Shown piece after piece: positions 24,829-33,572 of a stretch of DNA of 48,041 nucleotides. The DNA comes from Halorubrum sp. Hd13. Its GTDB lineage: Archaea > Halobacteriota > Halobacteria > Halobacteriales > Haloferacaceae. The stretch lies in the NCBI RefSeq assembly GCF_002252755.1, contig NZ_NHOY01000126.1, positions 1-48,041 on the forward strand, in the 5' to 3' direction. Numbering within the stretch: position 1 is the first letter of the stretch; every line of letters begins with the position of its first letter. The notes beneath the pieces were generated by a model that was given only the letters and a program-made list of their open reading frames with translations, was not told where the DNA came from and did no database searches. A program made the position numbers and the translations under genes.

Positions 24829-25473
24829 TCACCCGTCGGCGTCGCCGCCCTCGCCGCCGAACTCCTCCGCGTACACCCGCTGTATCACCATGTAGAGTCG
24901 CCAGTGGTCGACGCCGAGCCGGTCCGCCAGCGTCCGGGCCGCGTCGAGGTAGCGGTCGTACGCCGCCGGCGTCATCGGGTCCGGATACGCCGGGTCGAGG
25001 TCGGTGAGCGCCGCGACGACTCGCCACTCGCGGTCGCCGACGACGAGGAACCGGTCCGGGTCGAGGAACCAGAGCAGCGCGGAAGCGATCGCGACGTCGA
25101 CGCCGGGCAGGTCCGCGAGCGCGTCGAGGGCGCGGTGGTGGGCGGGCGCTCGCGGGTCGCCGCCCTCCTCGGGGGCCGCCTCGTCGAGCGCGTCGATCGC
25201 GTCCCACATCGCCCCGCGGAGCTCGCTCGGGTCCGCGTCCTCGACGGCCCCCTCGACCGCCCGACGCTCTTCCTGGTCGATCGCGTCGACGCGGCGCCGG
25301 AAGTACCAGCGGACGACCCACTCGACGTCCCGCCTGCCGTAGTCGCCGGCGCGGAACGCGTCCGGGAGCGTCTCGATCGACTCCGCCTCGACCGGGTGGA
25401 AGGGGGCGGTCTCGCGGTACGTCTCGACGTGCTCGTCCACGCGCGCCTCGACGTCGGCGAGTGTCGCGTCCAT
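24829..25473 (-). CDS. Conserved haloarchaeal protein, possibly helix-hairpin-helix fold
   Basis: This 214-residue protein is mostly helical. The middle segment LPGVDVAIASALLWFLDPDR followed by FLVVGDREWRVV resembles the helix-hairpin-helix and following strand/helix of HhH-GPD-fold proteins (DNA glycosylase relatives), but a catalytic Lys/Asp is not certain. The N-terminal part (DYGRRDVEWVVRWYFRRRV) recalls small conserved proteins of unknown function. The ATG at 25473 is the first one consistent with normal composition. It converges on gcvT, 18 bases apart. Function unknown. Confidence 0.7.
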   Translation of the reverse strand: MDATLADVEARVDEHVETYRETAPFHPVEAESIETLPDAFRAGDYGRRDVEWVVRWYFRRRVDAIDQEERRAVEGAVEDADPSELRGAMWDAIDALDEAAPEEGGDPRAPAHHRALDALADLPGVDVAIASALLWFLDPDRFLVVGDREWRVVAALTDLDPAYPDPMTPAAYDRYLDAARTLADRLGVDHWRLYMVIQRVYAEEFGGEGGDADG

Positions 25474-25619
25474 ACCGGCCGAACGCCGGCCGTCGACAAA
25501 ACGGTTCGGCGGGCGTTGGCGGCGAGCGTCCGGAGTGCGAGCGTGCAGCGAGGGGGCGTTGGGAGCGGGCGTCCGGAGTCCGAGTCGGCCTTCGCGGGCG
25601 CGCCGCGCCCGCTCACGAC

Positions 25620-25667
25620 GCATCACACTGTTGAAACGACCGATACACTGATGCAGGAGGCATCACA
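25620..25667. promoter_or_regulatory. Putative operator upstream of the formate dehydrogenase gene
   Basis: GCATCACA occurs twice in direct orientation, at 25620-25627 and 25660-25667, 40 bases apart (about four helical turns). The second copy also forms an inverted repeat TGATGC (25649-25654) / GCATCA (25660-25665). This lies 37-84 bases before the ATG at 25704, where a regulator would bind. Confidence 0.35.
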
Positions 25668-25703
25668 AATCGTGACATATGACTGCACGTCAGGGTGAGT
25701 ACC

Positions 25704-27851
25704 ATGTCGACTGAGGGAGACGAGGCGGTGAAAACGATCTGCCCGTACTGCGGCGTCGGGTGCGGGATCAAGGTGAACCAGGGCGACGACCCCGGCGACG
25801 TAAACTTCATGCCGTGGGGCGAGGCCCCGGTCAACGAGGGGCGCGTCTGCATCAAGGGCGGCGCGGCGACGCAGGTCGTCGACCACGAGGACCGTCTCAC
25901 GGAGCCGCTCATAAAGGAGGACGGCGAGTTCCGCGAGGCGACGTGGGAGGAGGCGTACGACCGGATCGTCTCGGAGATGGAGCGTATCCGGGACGACTAC
26001 GACCCCGACGCGATGGGCTTCTTCGGGTCCTCGAAGACGATGAACGAGGAGAACTACCTCCTCCAGAAGCTCGCGCGCCGGTACGGCACCAACAACGTCG
26101 ACAACTGCACGCGGATGTGCCACGCCTCGACGGTGTGGGCGCTCCGGACCAGCCTCGGCGCGGGTGCGATGACGAACAGCATGGAGGACCTCGAGGAGGC
26201 GGCCGACGTGTTCTGGATCCAGGGGGCGAACCCGGGCGAGCAGCACCCGATCGCCAACAGCCAGTACTTCCGGCAGGCCGTCCTGGAGGGCGCGACCGTC
26301 ATCCAGGTCGACCCCCACGCGAACAAGACGACCCGGTCGTTCGAGATCGACGAGACCGACCGGCACATGCACCTCCAGTTGAACCCGGGAGCCGACATTC
26401 CCCTGCTCAACGTCGTTCTGAAGACGATCCTCGAACGCCACGAGGAAGAGCCCGACGCGGGCTGGATCGACGAGGAGTTCATCGAGGAGCGCACCGAGGG
26501 GTTCGAGCACTTGAAAGAGACGCTCGCGGACTTCGACAAGGAGGCGGCCGCCGAGGAGGCGGGCGTCCCCCTCGAGGACATCGAGCTCGCCGCGGAGAAG
26601 TACGCGATGGCGAACAACGCCGCCATCTTCACCGGGATGGGGATGAGCCAGCACACCTGCGGCGTCGACAACGTGCAGAACGAGATCAACCTCGCGCTGA
26701 TCACGGGGAACCTCGGCCGGCCCGGGACCGGCGTCAACCCGCTCCGCGGCCAGAACAACGTCCAGGGCACGTGTGACGTCGGTGCGATGCCGAACGTCCT
26801 ACCGGGCTACCAGCTCGTCGACGACGACGAGGCCCGGAAGAGCGTCGAGGACGTTTGGGGCTTCGAGGTGCCCGACGAGCCCGGGCTCACGAACGTCGAG
26901 ATCTCCCACGAGGCGGGCCACTCCGTCCACGGCCTGTACGTCATGGGCGAGAACCCCGTCATGAGCGAACCCGACGGCAACGAGGTCGAAGAGCGGCTGA
27001 AGTCGCTGGAGTTCATGGTGGCCCAGGACATCTTCATGACCGAGACCGCGAAGTTCGCCGACGTCGTCCTGCCGGCGACGACGTGGGCGGAGCGCGGCGG
27101 CACAGTCACCAACACCGACCGCCGCGTCCAGCGGATGCGCGGCGTCGACACGGTCCACGAGAACACGAAGCACGACCTCGACATCCTGATGGAGGTCGGG
27201 AGCCGCCTCTTCAGCGAGGACGAGTTCCGCTTCGAGGACGCCGAGGCCGTCTTCGAGGAGCTCCGCCGGGTGTGTCCGAGCTACCACGGGATGACCTACG
27301 ACGCGCTCGGCGAGGAAGGGATCCAGTGGCCCTGCTACGAGGAGGGCGACGAGGGCGATCAGTACCTCTACGAGGACTCCTTCGACACGGAGAACGGCCT
27401 CGGTCAGATCGAGGGCGTCCGCCACCAGCCGCCGGCCGAGGTGCCGGACGAGGAGTACCCGCTGATCCTCACCACCGCGCGACTCGAGGAACACTACAAC
27501 ACGGGGACGATGAGCCGGCGCTCGCCGACGCTGTCGCGTCAGCACCCGGAGAACTTCGTCGACGTCCACCCGAACGACGCCGCGGAGTACGGCATCGAGG
27601 ACGGCGACGTGGTCACGCTCCGCTCCCGTCGCGGCGAGATCGAGGTGAAGGCGCAGGTGACCGAGGACATCAAGGAGGGCGTCGTCTGGACGACGCCGCA
27701 CTTCGCCGCCGCCTCGGCGAACCGCCTCACGAACGACGTGCTGGACGACCGCGCGAAGATTCCGGAGTACAAGGCCGCGGCGGCGGACATCGCGGTTACC
27801 GTGACAGACGGCGGAGAGTCCGCGGACGACGCGGAGCCCGCGGACGACTGA
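25704..27851 (+). CDS. Formate dehydrogenase alpha subunit, Cys-type, Mo/W-bis-MGD oxidoreductase
   Basis: This 715-residue enzyme of the DMSO reductase family oxidises formate (or reduces CO2) with molybdopterin. Seen here: the N-terminal [4Fe-4S] motif CPYCGVGC (Cys13-20) with the fourth Cys in RVCIKGG, the metal-ligand segment NCTRMCHAST where Cys-His is the FdhF pattern (Cys instead of selenocysteine), GANPGEQHP, GNLGRPGTGVNPLRGQNNVQG, PATTWAERGGTVTNTDRRVQ, and the C-terminal dinucleotide-binding domain. No Tat signal, so cytosolic. The ATG at 25704 is preferred over GTG 25695. Beta subunits are not adjacent. moaC and nnrD follow convergently. Assimilatory nitrate reductase is a less likely alternative. 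Confidence 0.9.
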   Translation: MSTEGDEAVKTICPYCGVGCGIKVNQGDDPGDVNFMPWGEAPVNEGRVCIKGGAATQVVDHEDRLTEPLIKEDGEFREATWEEAYDRIVSEMERIRDDYDPDAMGFFGSSKTMNEENYLLQKLARRYGTNNVDNCTRMCHASTVWALRTSLGAGAMTNSMEDLEEAADVFWIQGANPGEQHPIANSQYFRQAVLEGATVIQVDPHANKTTRSFEIDETDRHMHLQLNPGADIPLLNVVLKTILERHEEEPDAGWIDEEFIEERTEGFEHLKETLADFDKEAAAEEAGVPLEDIELAAEKYAMANNAAIFTGMGMSQHTCGVDNVQNEINLALITGNLGRPGTGVNPLRGQNNVQGTCDVGAMPNVLPGYQLVDDDEARKSVEDVWGFEVPDEPGLTNVEISHEAGHSVHGLYVMGENPVMSEPDGNEVEERLKSLEFMVAQDIFMTETAKFADVVLPATTWAERGGTVTNTDRRVQRMRGVDTVHENTKHDLDILMEVGSRLFSEDEFRFEDAEAVFEELRRVCPSYHGMTYDALGEEGIQWPCYEEGDEGDQYLYEDSFDTENGLGQIEGVRHQPPAEVPDEEYPLILTTARLEEHYNTGTMSRRSPTLSRQHPENFVDVHPNDAAEYGIEDGDVVTLRSRRGEIEVKAQVTEDIKEGVVWTTPHFAAASANRLTNDVLDDRAKIPEYKAAAADIAVTVTDGGESADDAEPADD

Positions 27852-27919
27852 CGGGACGGACCGCTCCCGTCCGCACCGGGACCGTCGCTTCCGGCCCGCC
27901 GTCGCCTCGCCCGGAGCGG

Positions 27920-28432
27920 TTACCCGTCGATCGCCCGCTTCGTCTTCTCGACGACCTCGACGTCCGCGATCCGCGTGTCGGGGTAGCCGCCGTCCGCGTC
28001 CTTCTCGGCGGCCTTCACCATGTCCCAGACCGTGTTGAGCCCGGTGGTGACGCCCTCTAGCGCCTCCATCTCACAGCCGGTCTTGCCGGTCGTCTCCACC
28101 GCGACGGTCAGCTCGATCCGGTCGTCGCCGACCGCGAAGTCGGTGTCGACGTTCGTGATCGGGATCTGGTGACACATCGGGATCGTCTCCCACGTGTGTT
28201 TGACGGCCTGCACGGCGCCGATCCGAGCTGTCGCGAGCACGTCTCCCTTCCCGACCTCGTCGGCCTCGACGGCCGCGATCGTCGAGGGCGTCAGTCGGAT
28301 CTCGCCGCGCGCGACCGCGAGGCGGCTCGTGTCCGGCTTCGCGCCGACGTCGACCATCCGGACCTCGCCGGAGTCGTCGGTGTGGGTCAGCTCGTCGGTG
28401 GCTCCGTCGGCGGGCTCGCGCTCGTCACTCAT
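27920..28432 (-). CDS. moaC: Cyclic pyranopterin monophosphate synthase MoaC
   Basis: This 170-residue enzyme makes cyclic pyranopterin phosphate, first stage of molybdenum cofactor synthesis, together with MoaA. Seen here: VGAKPDTSRLAVARG, IGAVQAVKHTWETIPMCHQIPIT (the signature), and KTGCEMEALEGVT. The start ATG at 28432 overlaps the stop of nnrD by eight bases, so the two are coupled. The neighbouring FdhA enzyme is a likely user of the cofactor. Confidence 0.95.
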   Translation of the reverse strand: MSDEREPADGATDELTHTDDSGEVRMVDVGAKPDTSRLAVARGEIRLTPSTIAAVEADEVGKGDVLATARIGAVQAVKHTWETIPMCHQIPITNVDTDFAVGDDRIELTVAVETTGKTGCEMEALEGVTTGLNTVWDMVKAAEKDADGGYPDTRIADVEVVEKTKRAIDG

Positions 28433-29897
28433 CACGCATCGCCTCGGGAAGCCGGTCGGGTAAGTCCATCGCCACGAGGCCGTTCCCGCGGGCGGCGGCC
28501 GCGGCGTCGCCGGCCCGCCCGTTGACGTACGCCCCGATCGCGGCCGCCCGGAACGGGTCGGTGACGGCCGCCAGCGCGCCGACGGTCCCGGCGAGCACGT
28601 CGCCCGTTCCGCCGACCGTCATGCCCGGGTTCCCCGTCCGGTTCAGTCGCACGGCGTCGCCGTCGCCGTCGCTGATCACGTCGACCGCGCCCTTCACGAG
28701 CAAGGTGTGACCGAGGTCGGCGGCGAACGCCCGAACGAGCGCCGCGCGCTCGTCGGGGTCGGCCGCGGTCTCGCCGCCCATCCCGACGAGTTCGCCCTGA
28801 TGGGGCGTACAGACCAGCGTCGCGTCGGTGTCGACCTCGGGGACCGCGCGGAGCGCGTCGGCGTCGACCACGGCCCGGCCGTCGTAGCCGGCGAGGAACT
28901 CGCGGACGAACTCCAGCGTGGCGTCGTCGTCGCCCAGTCCCGGCCCGAACACGACGACGTCGTTGTCGGCCGCCAACTCCGCGACGCGGTCGACGTGGGC
29001 CGGGGCGACCCGGCCGCCCGGGAGCCCGCGGACGATCAGGTCGGCCGAGTACCCCTGCACCTCGCGCGCGACGGTCTCCGGGCAGGCGACGCGCACGAGG
29101 TCGGCGCCGGCCCGGAGCGCGGCCCGCGCGGCCAGCGACGGCGCGCCGGTGTAGGGGCCGCCGCCGACGACGAGCACCTCGCCGTTCTCCCCTTTGTGCG
29201 AGTCCGGGTCGCGACCGAGCGCGAGCAGGTCGCCGGGCCCGGTGTACCGCTCCGCCGCCGCCGGGATCCCGATGTCCGCGACCGTCACCGCGGCGTCGAG
29301 CGCGCCGAGCCCAGGCTTCTCGTCGTGGAAGGTGACGACGCGGTCGGCCTCGACGCGACGGCCGGCGTCGGCCCGGCCGTCCGAACCGCCACCGGCTCCC
29401 GTCGGCTCGCCCGTGTCGGCGTCGATCCCGGAGGGGACGTCGACGGCGACGACCGTCGCGTCGCTCCCGTTCGCCAGCCGCGCCGCCGTCCGCTCGGGCT
29501 CCCGGAGCGCGCCCGTGACCCCCGTTCCGAGCATCGCGTCGACGACGACGTCGGGGTCGCCCAGCGACAGGTCCGCCGAGTCGGTGACGGTCTCGGTCGG
29601 GATCTCGGCCGCGTCGAGCGCCGCCCAGTTCTCCCGCGCGATGTCGCTGCGGATCGATTCCGGCCGGCCGAGCAGGTGCACCGTCGCGTCGTACGCGGAG
29701 AGGAACCGCGCGGCGACGAACGCGTCGCCCCCGTTGTTCCCGCGCCCGCACAGCAGCGCGACCTCGGCGCCCGAGTCGGCGACGCCCCGGACCTCGCGAG
29801 CGACCGCGTTGCCCGACGACTCCATCAGCTGCTTGCGCGGCACGCCGAGGGCGGCGGCGTTGGCGTCGACCGCGGCCATGCGTTCCGTCGATATCAT
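28425..29897 (-). CDS. nnrD: Bifunctional NAD(P)H-hydrate repair enzyme (epimerase + ADP-dependent dehydratase)
   Basis: This 490-residue fusion repairs hydrated NAD(P)H. The N-terminal half is the YjeF_N epimerase (ESSGNAVAREV, LCGRGNNGGDAFVAARFL, DAMLGTGVTG), and the C-terminal half is the ADP-dependent dehydratase (GGGPYTGAPSLAA, VVFGPGLGDDD, CTPHQGEL and NPGMTVGGTGDVLAG with the catalytic Asp). A Gly/Asp-rich linker near 165-180 separates them. The ATG at 29897 has a CTTAATCC box about 27 bases upstream. It is first of a two-gene unit with moaC. Confidence 0.94.
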   Translation of the reverse strand: MISTERMAAVDANAAALGVPRKQLMESSGNAVAREVRGVADSGAEVALLCGRGNNGGDAFVAARFLSAYDATVHLLGRPESIRSDIARENWAALDAAEIPTETVTDSADLSLGDPDVVVDAMLGTGVTGALREPERTAARLANGSDATVVAVDVPSGIDADTGEPTGAGGGSDGRADAGRRVEADRVVTFHDEKPGLGALDAAVTVADIGIPAAAERYTGPGDLLALGRDPDSHKGENGEVLVVGGGPYTGAPSLAARAALRAGADLVRVACPETVAREVQGYSADLIVRGLPGGRVAPAHVDRVAELAADNDVVVFGPGLGDDDATLEFVREFLAGYDGRAVVDADALRAVPEVDTDATLVCTPHQGELVGMGGETAADPDERAALVRAFAADLGHTLLVKGAVDVISDGDGDAVRLNRTGNPGMTVGGTGDVLAGTVGALAAVTDPFRAAAIGAYVNGRAGDAAAAARGNGLVAMDLPDRLPEAMRDE

Positions 29898-30221
29898 GCC
29901 TCTGGATCCGCGCCCCGTCGGATTAAGCGTGGGGTCGCGGCGAGGTAGCGGCGAGCGGGCGGCGAGGGGGCGGCAAGGGACGGCCGCAGGCCGGCCCCGG
30001 CGACTCGGTCGCGCTCGGAATGAAAATGTTGAAGCTTTTCGGTGGGGAATCCGGGAGACAGAACCCGTGCGACCCGCTGCACATCCAGACGCGCCGACGC
30101 GGCCCGACCGGCTCCCGTCCGCCGCGGACGCGGCGGTCGGCGGATCGGCTCGTCAGAACGTCGTCCGCACCCCTCCGCAGAGCGGTCTCCGGCGGACGAC
30201 ACGCGAACGACGGACCCTCGT
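29898..30221. other. Intergenic region without recognised gene
   Basis: These 324 bases between the divergent nnrD and the GT4 gene hold the nnrD promoter, a G-rich stretch with repeated GCGGCGAG-like units (about 29938-29976) and a less G+C-rich patch near 30018-30048. An open frame continues from the GT4 gene upstream to 30042, but it has no start fitting the family and Arg/Pro-rich composition. I see no RNA gene. Confidence 0.5.
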
Positions 30222-31256
30222 ATGAACATCGGATTCTTCACAGACAGCTACTTTCCCGGCGTCGACGGCGTCACCTACACGATCCGCGCGTGGCGGGATC
30301 GCCTGGAGGACCGGGGCCACGACGTGTTCGTCGTCTACCCGGCGAGCAGCCACGAGCCGGACGAGCGGGAGATCCCCGTGCGGTCGCTGCCGAACCCCTT
30401 CTACCGCCAGTACCGGGTTCCCGTCTACCGCCGGCTCTCCACGCTTCCCGACCTCGACGTGGTCCACTGCCACGGTCCCGCGTCGACCGGACTGATGGGA
30501 CGCCGGTACGCGAAGAAGCGCGGCGTGAAGTCGGTGTACACCCACCACACGCCGGTCGAGGACTACTTCGTTCAGGGGCTGAAGCTGGAGTCGCTCTCCG
30601 ACGTCGCCGGGCGCCTGTACGTCGCCTACGAGAACCGGTTTCTCAGCTCGTTCGACTGCGTCACCGCGTCGACGTCGCGGATCCGGCGGGACGTGGCCCC
30701 GCGAAAGCTCCCCGTCGGTATCGAGATGGAGACGTTCCGCCCCGTCGAGGACTCGCGGTTCGAGCGCGACGGGCCGACCGTCGGCTACAGCGGCCGGATG
30801 ACCCGCAACAAGAACGTCGACGAGATACTGCGGCTGGCCGAGCGGATGCCGGACGTGTCCTTCGAGCTCGTCGGAGAGGGGCCCGTCCGTGACGCCCTCG
30901 AACGCGACGCCCCGGACAACGCCCGGTTCCGCGACTTCCTCCCGCGGGAGGACCTGCCGGCGTTCTACTCCGCGCTCGACGTCTTCGCCACCGCCTCGAC
31001 CTGCGACACCCTCGGTCTCTCGACGCTGGAGGCGAACGCCTGCGGGACGCCGGTCGCCGCGGCCGACGTCTCCCCGTTCGACGAGACCATCGGCGAGGCC
31101 AACGGCGCCCGCTTCGCGTACGGCGACCGCGACGACATGGAGCGCGCGGTCAGGGACTGTCTCGACGGCGATCGGCGGACTCGGGAGGCGGTCGAGGGGT
31201 TCTCCGTGACGCGCACGATAGACGAGCTCGAGTCCATCTACGGGGTGTCCTCGTAG
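30222..31256 (+). CDS. Glycosyltransferase family 4 (GT-B, RfaB/PimA-like)
   Basis: This 344-residue protein starts with the GT-B donor/acceptor N-domain MNIGFFTDSYFPGVDGVTYT and DVVHCHGPASTGLMGRR, and has the nucleotide-sugar C-domain with GYSGRMTRNKNVDEILRLA, FELVGEGPVRD, DVFATASTCDTLGLSTLEAN and the conserved Glu there (EX7E region). Its product is probably a glycolipid or surface glycan built on the cytosolic face. The ATG at 30222 opens the first strand. It abuts the DUF2070 gene (stop and start adjacent), an operon. Confidence 0.9.
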   Translation: MNIGFFTDSYFPGVDGVTYTIRAWRDRLEDRGHDVFVVYPASSHEPDEREIPVRSLPNPFYRQYRVPVYRRLSTLPDLDVVHCHGPASTGLMGRRYAKKRGVKSVYTHHTPVEDYFVQGLKLESLSDVAGRLYVAYENRFLSSFDCVTASTSRIRRDVAPRKLPVGIEMETFRPVEDSRFERDGPTVGYSGRMTRNKNVDEILRLAERMPDVSFELVGEGPVRDALERDAPDNARFRDFLPREDLPAFYSALDVFATASTCDTLGLSTLEANACGTPVAAADVSPFDETIGEANGARFAYGDRDDMERAVRDCLDGDRRTREAVEGFSVTRTIDELESIYGVSS

Positions 31257-32906
31257 ATGGGGGCGGACAACGTCGACGTCTTCCAGCGCCTGGTGTTCAG
31301 CGTCCCGCCGCTGAAGGTGCAGATACCGGCGCTCGTCGGGCTCAGCGGCGTGTACAGCCTCCTCGCCTTCGTCGCGTTCTCGACGTTCACGCCGCTCTCC
31401 CCGGCGCCGTCCAGCGTCCTGCCGGTCGCGGTCCTCCTCTTCCTGCTCCCCTTCCTGTTCGCCGGGGAGCTGTTCCACCGGCTGCTGCCTAGCTACCCCC
31501 GGTCGTGGAGCTTCTTTCTCGCCGCCGTCAACCAGTTCGTCCTGTTCGTCTACTCGCTGGTGCTCTCCGGCGCCAACGACGTCGGGAACGTCTGGAGTAT
31601 CGTCTGGCTCCTCTTCATCACGATCTACCTGATCAACATCCTCGCGCTCGTCGTCTCGACGGGGATCGACCGCTACAAGCGGATCCTCCTCGTGTCGCTC
31701 GCGGAGCCGGCGGCGCTGATCGCGGCCTTCTACGCGTTCGCGGGCGGCGACCTCGGGTTCTCGACGTACCGTCACGTGTTCGCGTTCGCGTCGCTTTTGA
31801 TCGCGGCCGCGTTCCTCGTGTCGGTGCTCGCCCTCGTCGACTACCTCATCCGGAGCAACACGGACGTCTCCGCGTTCGCGCTCACGTCCGGGATCCTCCG
31901 CAACGACCGGGAGTCGTTGGACCTCGGCGTCGAGGCCGAGCCCGTCGTGGAGACCCTCGCGATCGACAACGGGCGACGGCTGACGCTCGCCGCCCCGTGG
32001 GTCCACCCCGGGCCGCTGGGCGGGTTCGGCGGCGGTCAGCTCAGCGGGAACGTCATCGAGGCGCTGAACGAGGGCGAGAGCCACGGCTTCTTCCTCCACG
32101 TCCCGTGCACGCACAAGGAGGACCTCTCGAACCCGACCGACGCCCGGAAGATCCTCGACGCCGTCGCCGATCCCGACGGCGTCGGTCGCGCCTCCAGGCT
32201 CGTCCACGAGGACTACGGCGAGATCGAGTTCTACGGGCGACGGATCGGCGACAAGCAGGTCGTCTACCTCCACAGCGAGGGGATCGACGACTACGACACC
32301 GGGGTGTTCATGCGGGACGTCGACGAGTCCGAGGTGCTCTTGGTCGACCTCCACAAGCACGACATCCAGGACGGACCGACGAAGGAGGTGCAGTACGGCT
32401 CCAGCGAGGCCGACCGACTGAAAGACCGCTTCGACGACTTCCGCGAACGGCTCGCCGAGGAGTCGCTCCACGGCTACGCCGCCGGGTTCGCGGTCGAGCG
32501 CACCGATCAGGACATGATCGCGGTGGTCGAGACCGTCGACGGCCAGGACGTGCTGACGATCGGGATCGACACGAACGGCGTCACGCCGGACATCCGCGAG
32601 ATGGAGGACCGCTACGGGGAGGCGTTCGACGAGGTCCTCGTGTTCTCGACGGACACCCACGCCTCGATCTACGAGCTCGCGAACATGAAACAGTCCAACG
32701 TCGACGCCCTCGAAGCGGCGATCGAGCGCGCACTCGACGACGTCTCGCCGGCGACGGTCGGGCTGGAAAGCCGGAAGACGGACCCCCTCAAGCTCCTCAA
32801 GAACGACTACAACGGGCTCGTGTTCAGCGTCAACATCCTCATCCGGCTGACGGTGATCGCGCTGCTGGCGCTGTACGCGCTGCTCGTGCTGTGGCTGTTC
32901 TTCTGA
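31257..32906 (+). CDS. DUF2070 family archaeal membrane protein
   Basis: This 549-residue protein has six or seven hydrophobic segments in the N-terminal 200 residues (ALVGLSGVYSLLAFVAFST, VAVLLFLLPFLFAGELF, SIVWLLFITIYLINILALVV and others), a large soluble central domain with APWVHPGPLGGFGGGQLSG and LHVPCTHKEDL, and one C-terminal helix (IRLTVIALLALYALLVLWLF). This architecture and the HPGP segment fit DUF2070, an archaeal family of unknown function. The ATG follows the GT4 stop without gap, so both are co-transcribed, suggesting a job in membrane glycolipid or envelope metabolism (inference). Confidence 0.85.
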   Translation: MGADNVDVFQRLVFSVPPLKVQIPALVGLSGVYSLLAFVAFSTFTPLSPAPSSVLPVAVLLFLLPFLFAGELFHRLLPSYPRSWSFFLAAVNQFVLFVYSLVLSGANDVGNVWSIVWLLFITIYLINILALVVSTGIDRYKRILLVSLAEPAALIAAFYAFAGGDLGFSTYRHVFAFASLLIAAAFLVSVLALVDYLIRSNTDVSAFALTSGILRNDRESLDLGVEAEPVVETLAIDNGRRLTLAAPWVHPGPLGGFGGGQLSGNVIEALNEGESHGFFLHVPCTHKEDLSNPTDARKILDAVADPDGVGRASRLVHEDYGEIEFYGRRIGDKQVVYLHSEGIDDYDTGVFMRDVDESEVLLVDLHKHDIQDGPTKEVQYGSSEADRLKDRFDDFRERLAEESLHGYAAGFAVERTDQDMIAVVETVDGQDVLTIGIDTNGVTPDIREMEDRYGEAFDEVLVFSTDTHASIYELANMKQSNVDALEAAIERALDDVSPATVGLESRKTDPLKLLKNDYNGLVFSVNILIRLTVIALLALYALLVLWLFF

Positions 32907-33038
32907 ACGAGCTAGACCGCGGGCGATCGTTCGGAATACGGTACGCGTCGCCGCCGTGGACGGAACCGAGGCCACAGGTCCGGAGAGACCCGACGACGGC
33001 CGCGATGGATTTAGGTTGTCTCTGACACATGTGCGCGC

Positions 33039-33503
33039 ATGACACGACTGACGGGCGAGGCGCTCGACGACGCGGCGATCGAGTCGTTTCTCGAAACGCA
33101 ATCGGTGGGGACCCTCTCGTTGGCGAAGGGGAACGAGTCCTACGCTATCCCGGTGTCGTTCACCTTCGACCCGGACGACCGAGACGTCTACTTCAGGCTC
33201 GGATACGCCCCGGGAAGCCGCAAGCGGGAGTTCATCGACGCGACGGAGCGCGCGACGTTCGTCGTCGCCGCCGAGACCGAGGCGGGCTGGAAAAGCGTCC
33301 TCGCGCGCGGCGAGCCGGAACACCGCAGCACCGTCGACGACTTAGACACTCACCGCCCGAGCGACCGCTCGGTCAGTCAGGCCGAGCGCGAGATGGAGAT
33401 CCCGTTTTATCACGTGTTCGACGCGCCGGCGGACGCGGTGTTCGCGCTCGTGCGGCTCCAAGCCGACGAGCTGACCGGCGTCGTGGAGGCCGACGGTCGC
33501 TGA
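33039..33503 (+). CDS. Pyridoxamine 5'-phosphate oxidase-family (FMN-binding split barrel) protein
   Basis: This 154-residue protein shows the split-barrel pattern: FLETQSVGTLSLAKGNESYAIPVSF, VYFRLGYAPGSRKREFI and ATFVVAAETEAGWKSVLARG. Such proteins bind FMN or F420 and reduce small molecules, or act in heme or flavin handling; the substrate is unknown. The ATG at 33039 has a GATTTAGG box about 28 bases upstream. It stands alone between the DUF2070 operon and a convergent flippase-like gene. Confidence 0.85.
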   Translation: MTRLTGEALDDAAIESFLETQSVGTLSLAKGNESYAIPVSFTFDPDDRDVYFRLGYAPGSRKREFIDATERATFVVAAETEAGWKSVLARGEPEHRSTVDDLDTHRPSDRSVSQAEREMEIPFYHVFDAPADAVFALVRLQADELTGVVEADGR

Positions 33504-33572
33504 GGGCGAGCGCAGGGACCCCCTCTCCTCTCCCACCGACGGGACGCTGGTCCGGGTCGTCGCGCGCCTCGC

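Noticed and set aside
25704-27851. Selenocysteine formate dehydrogenase
   Set aside because: The metal-ligand codon gives Cys (RMCHAST), there is no in-frame TGA, and haloarchaea are not known to use selenocysteine.
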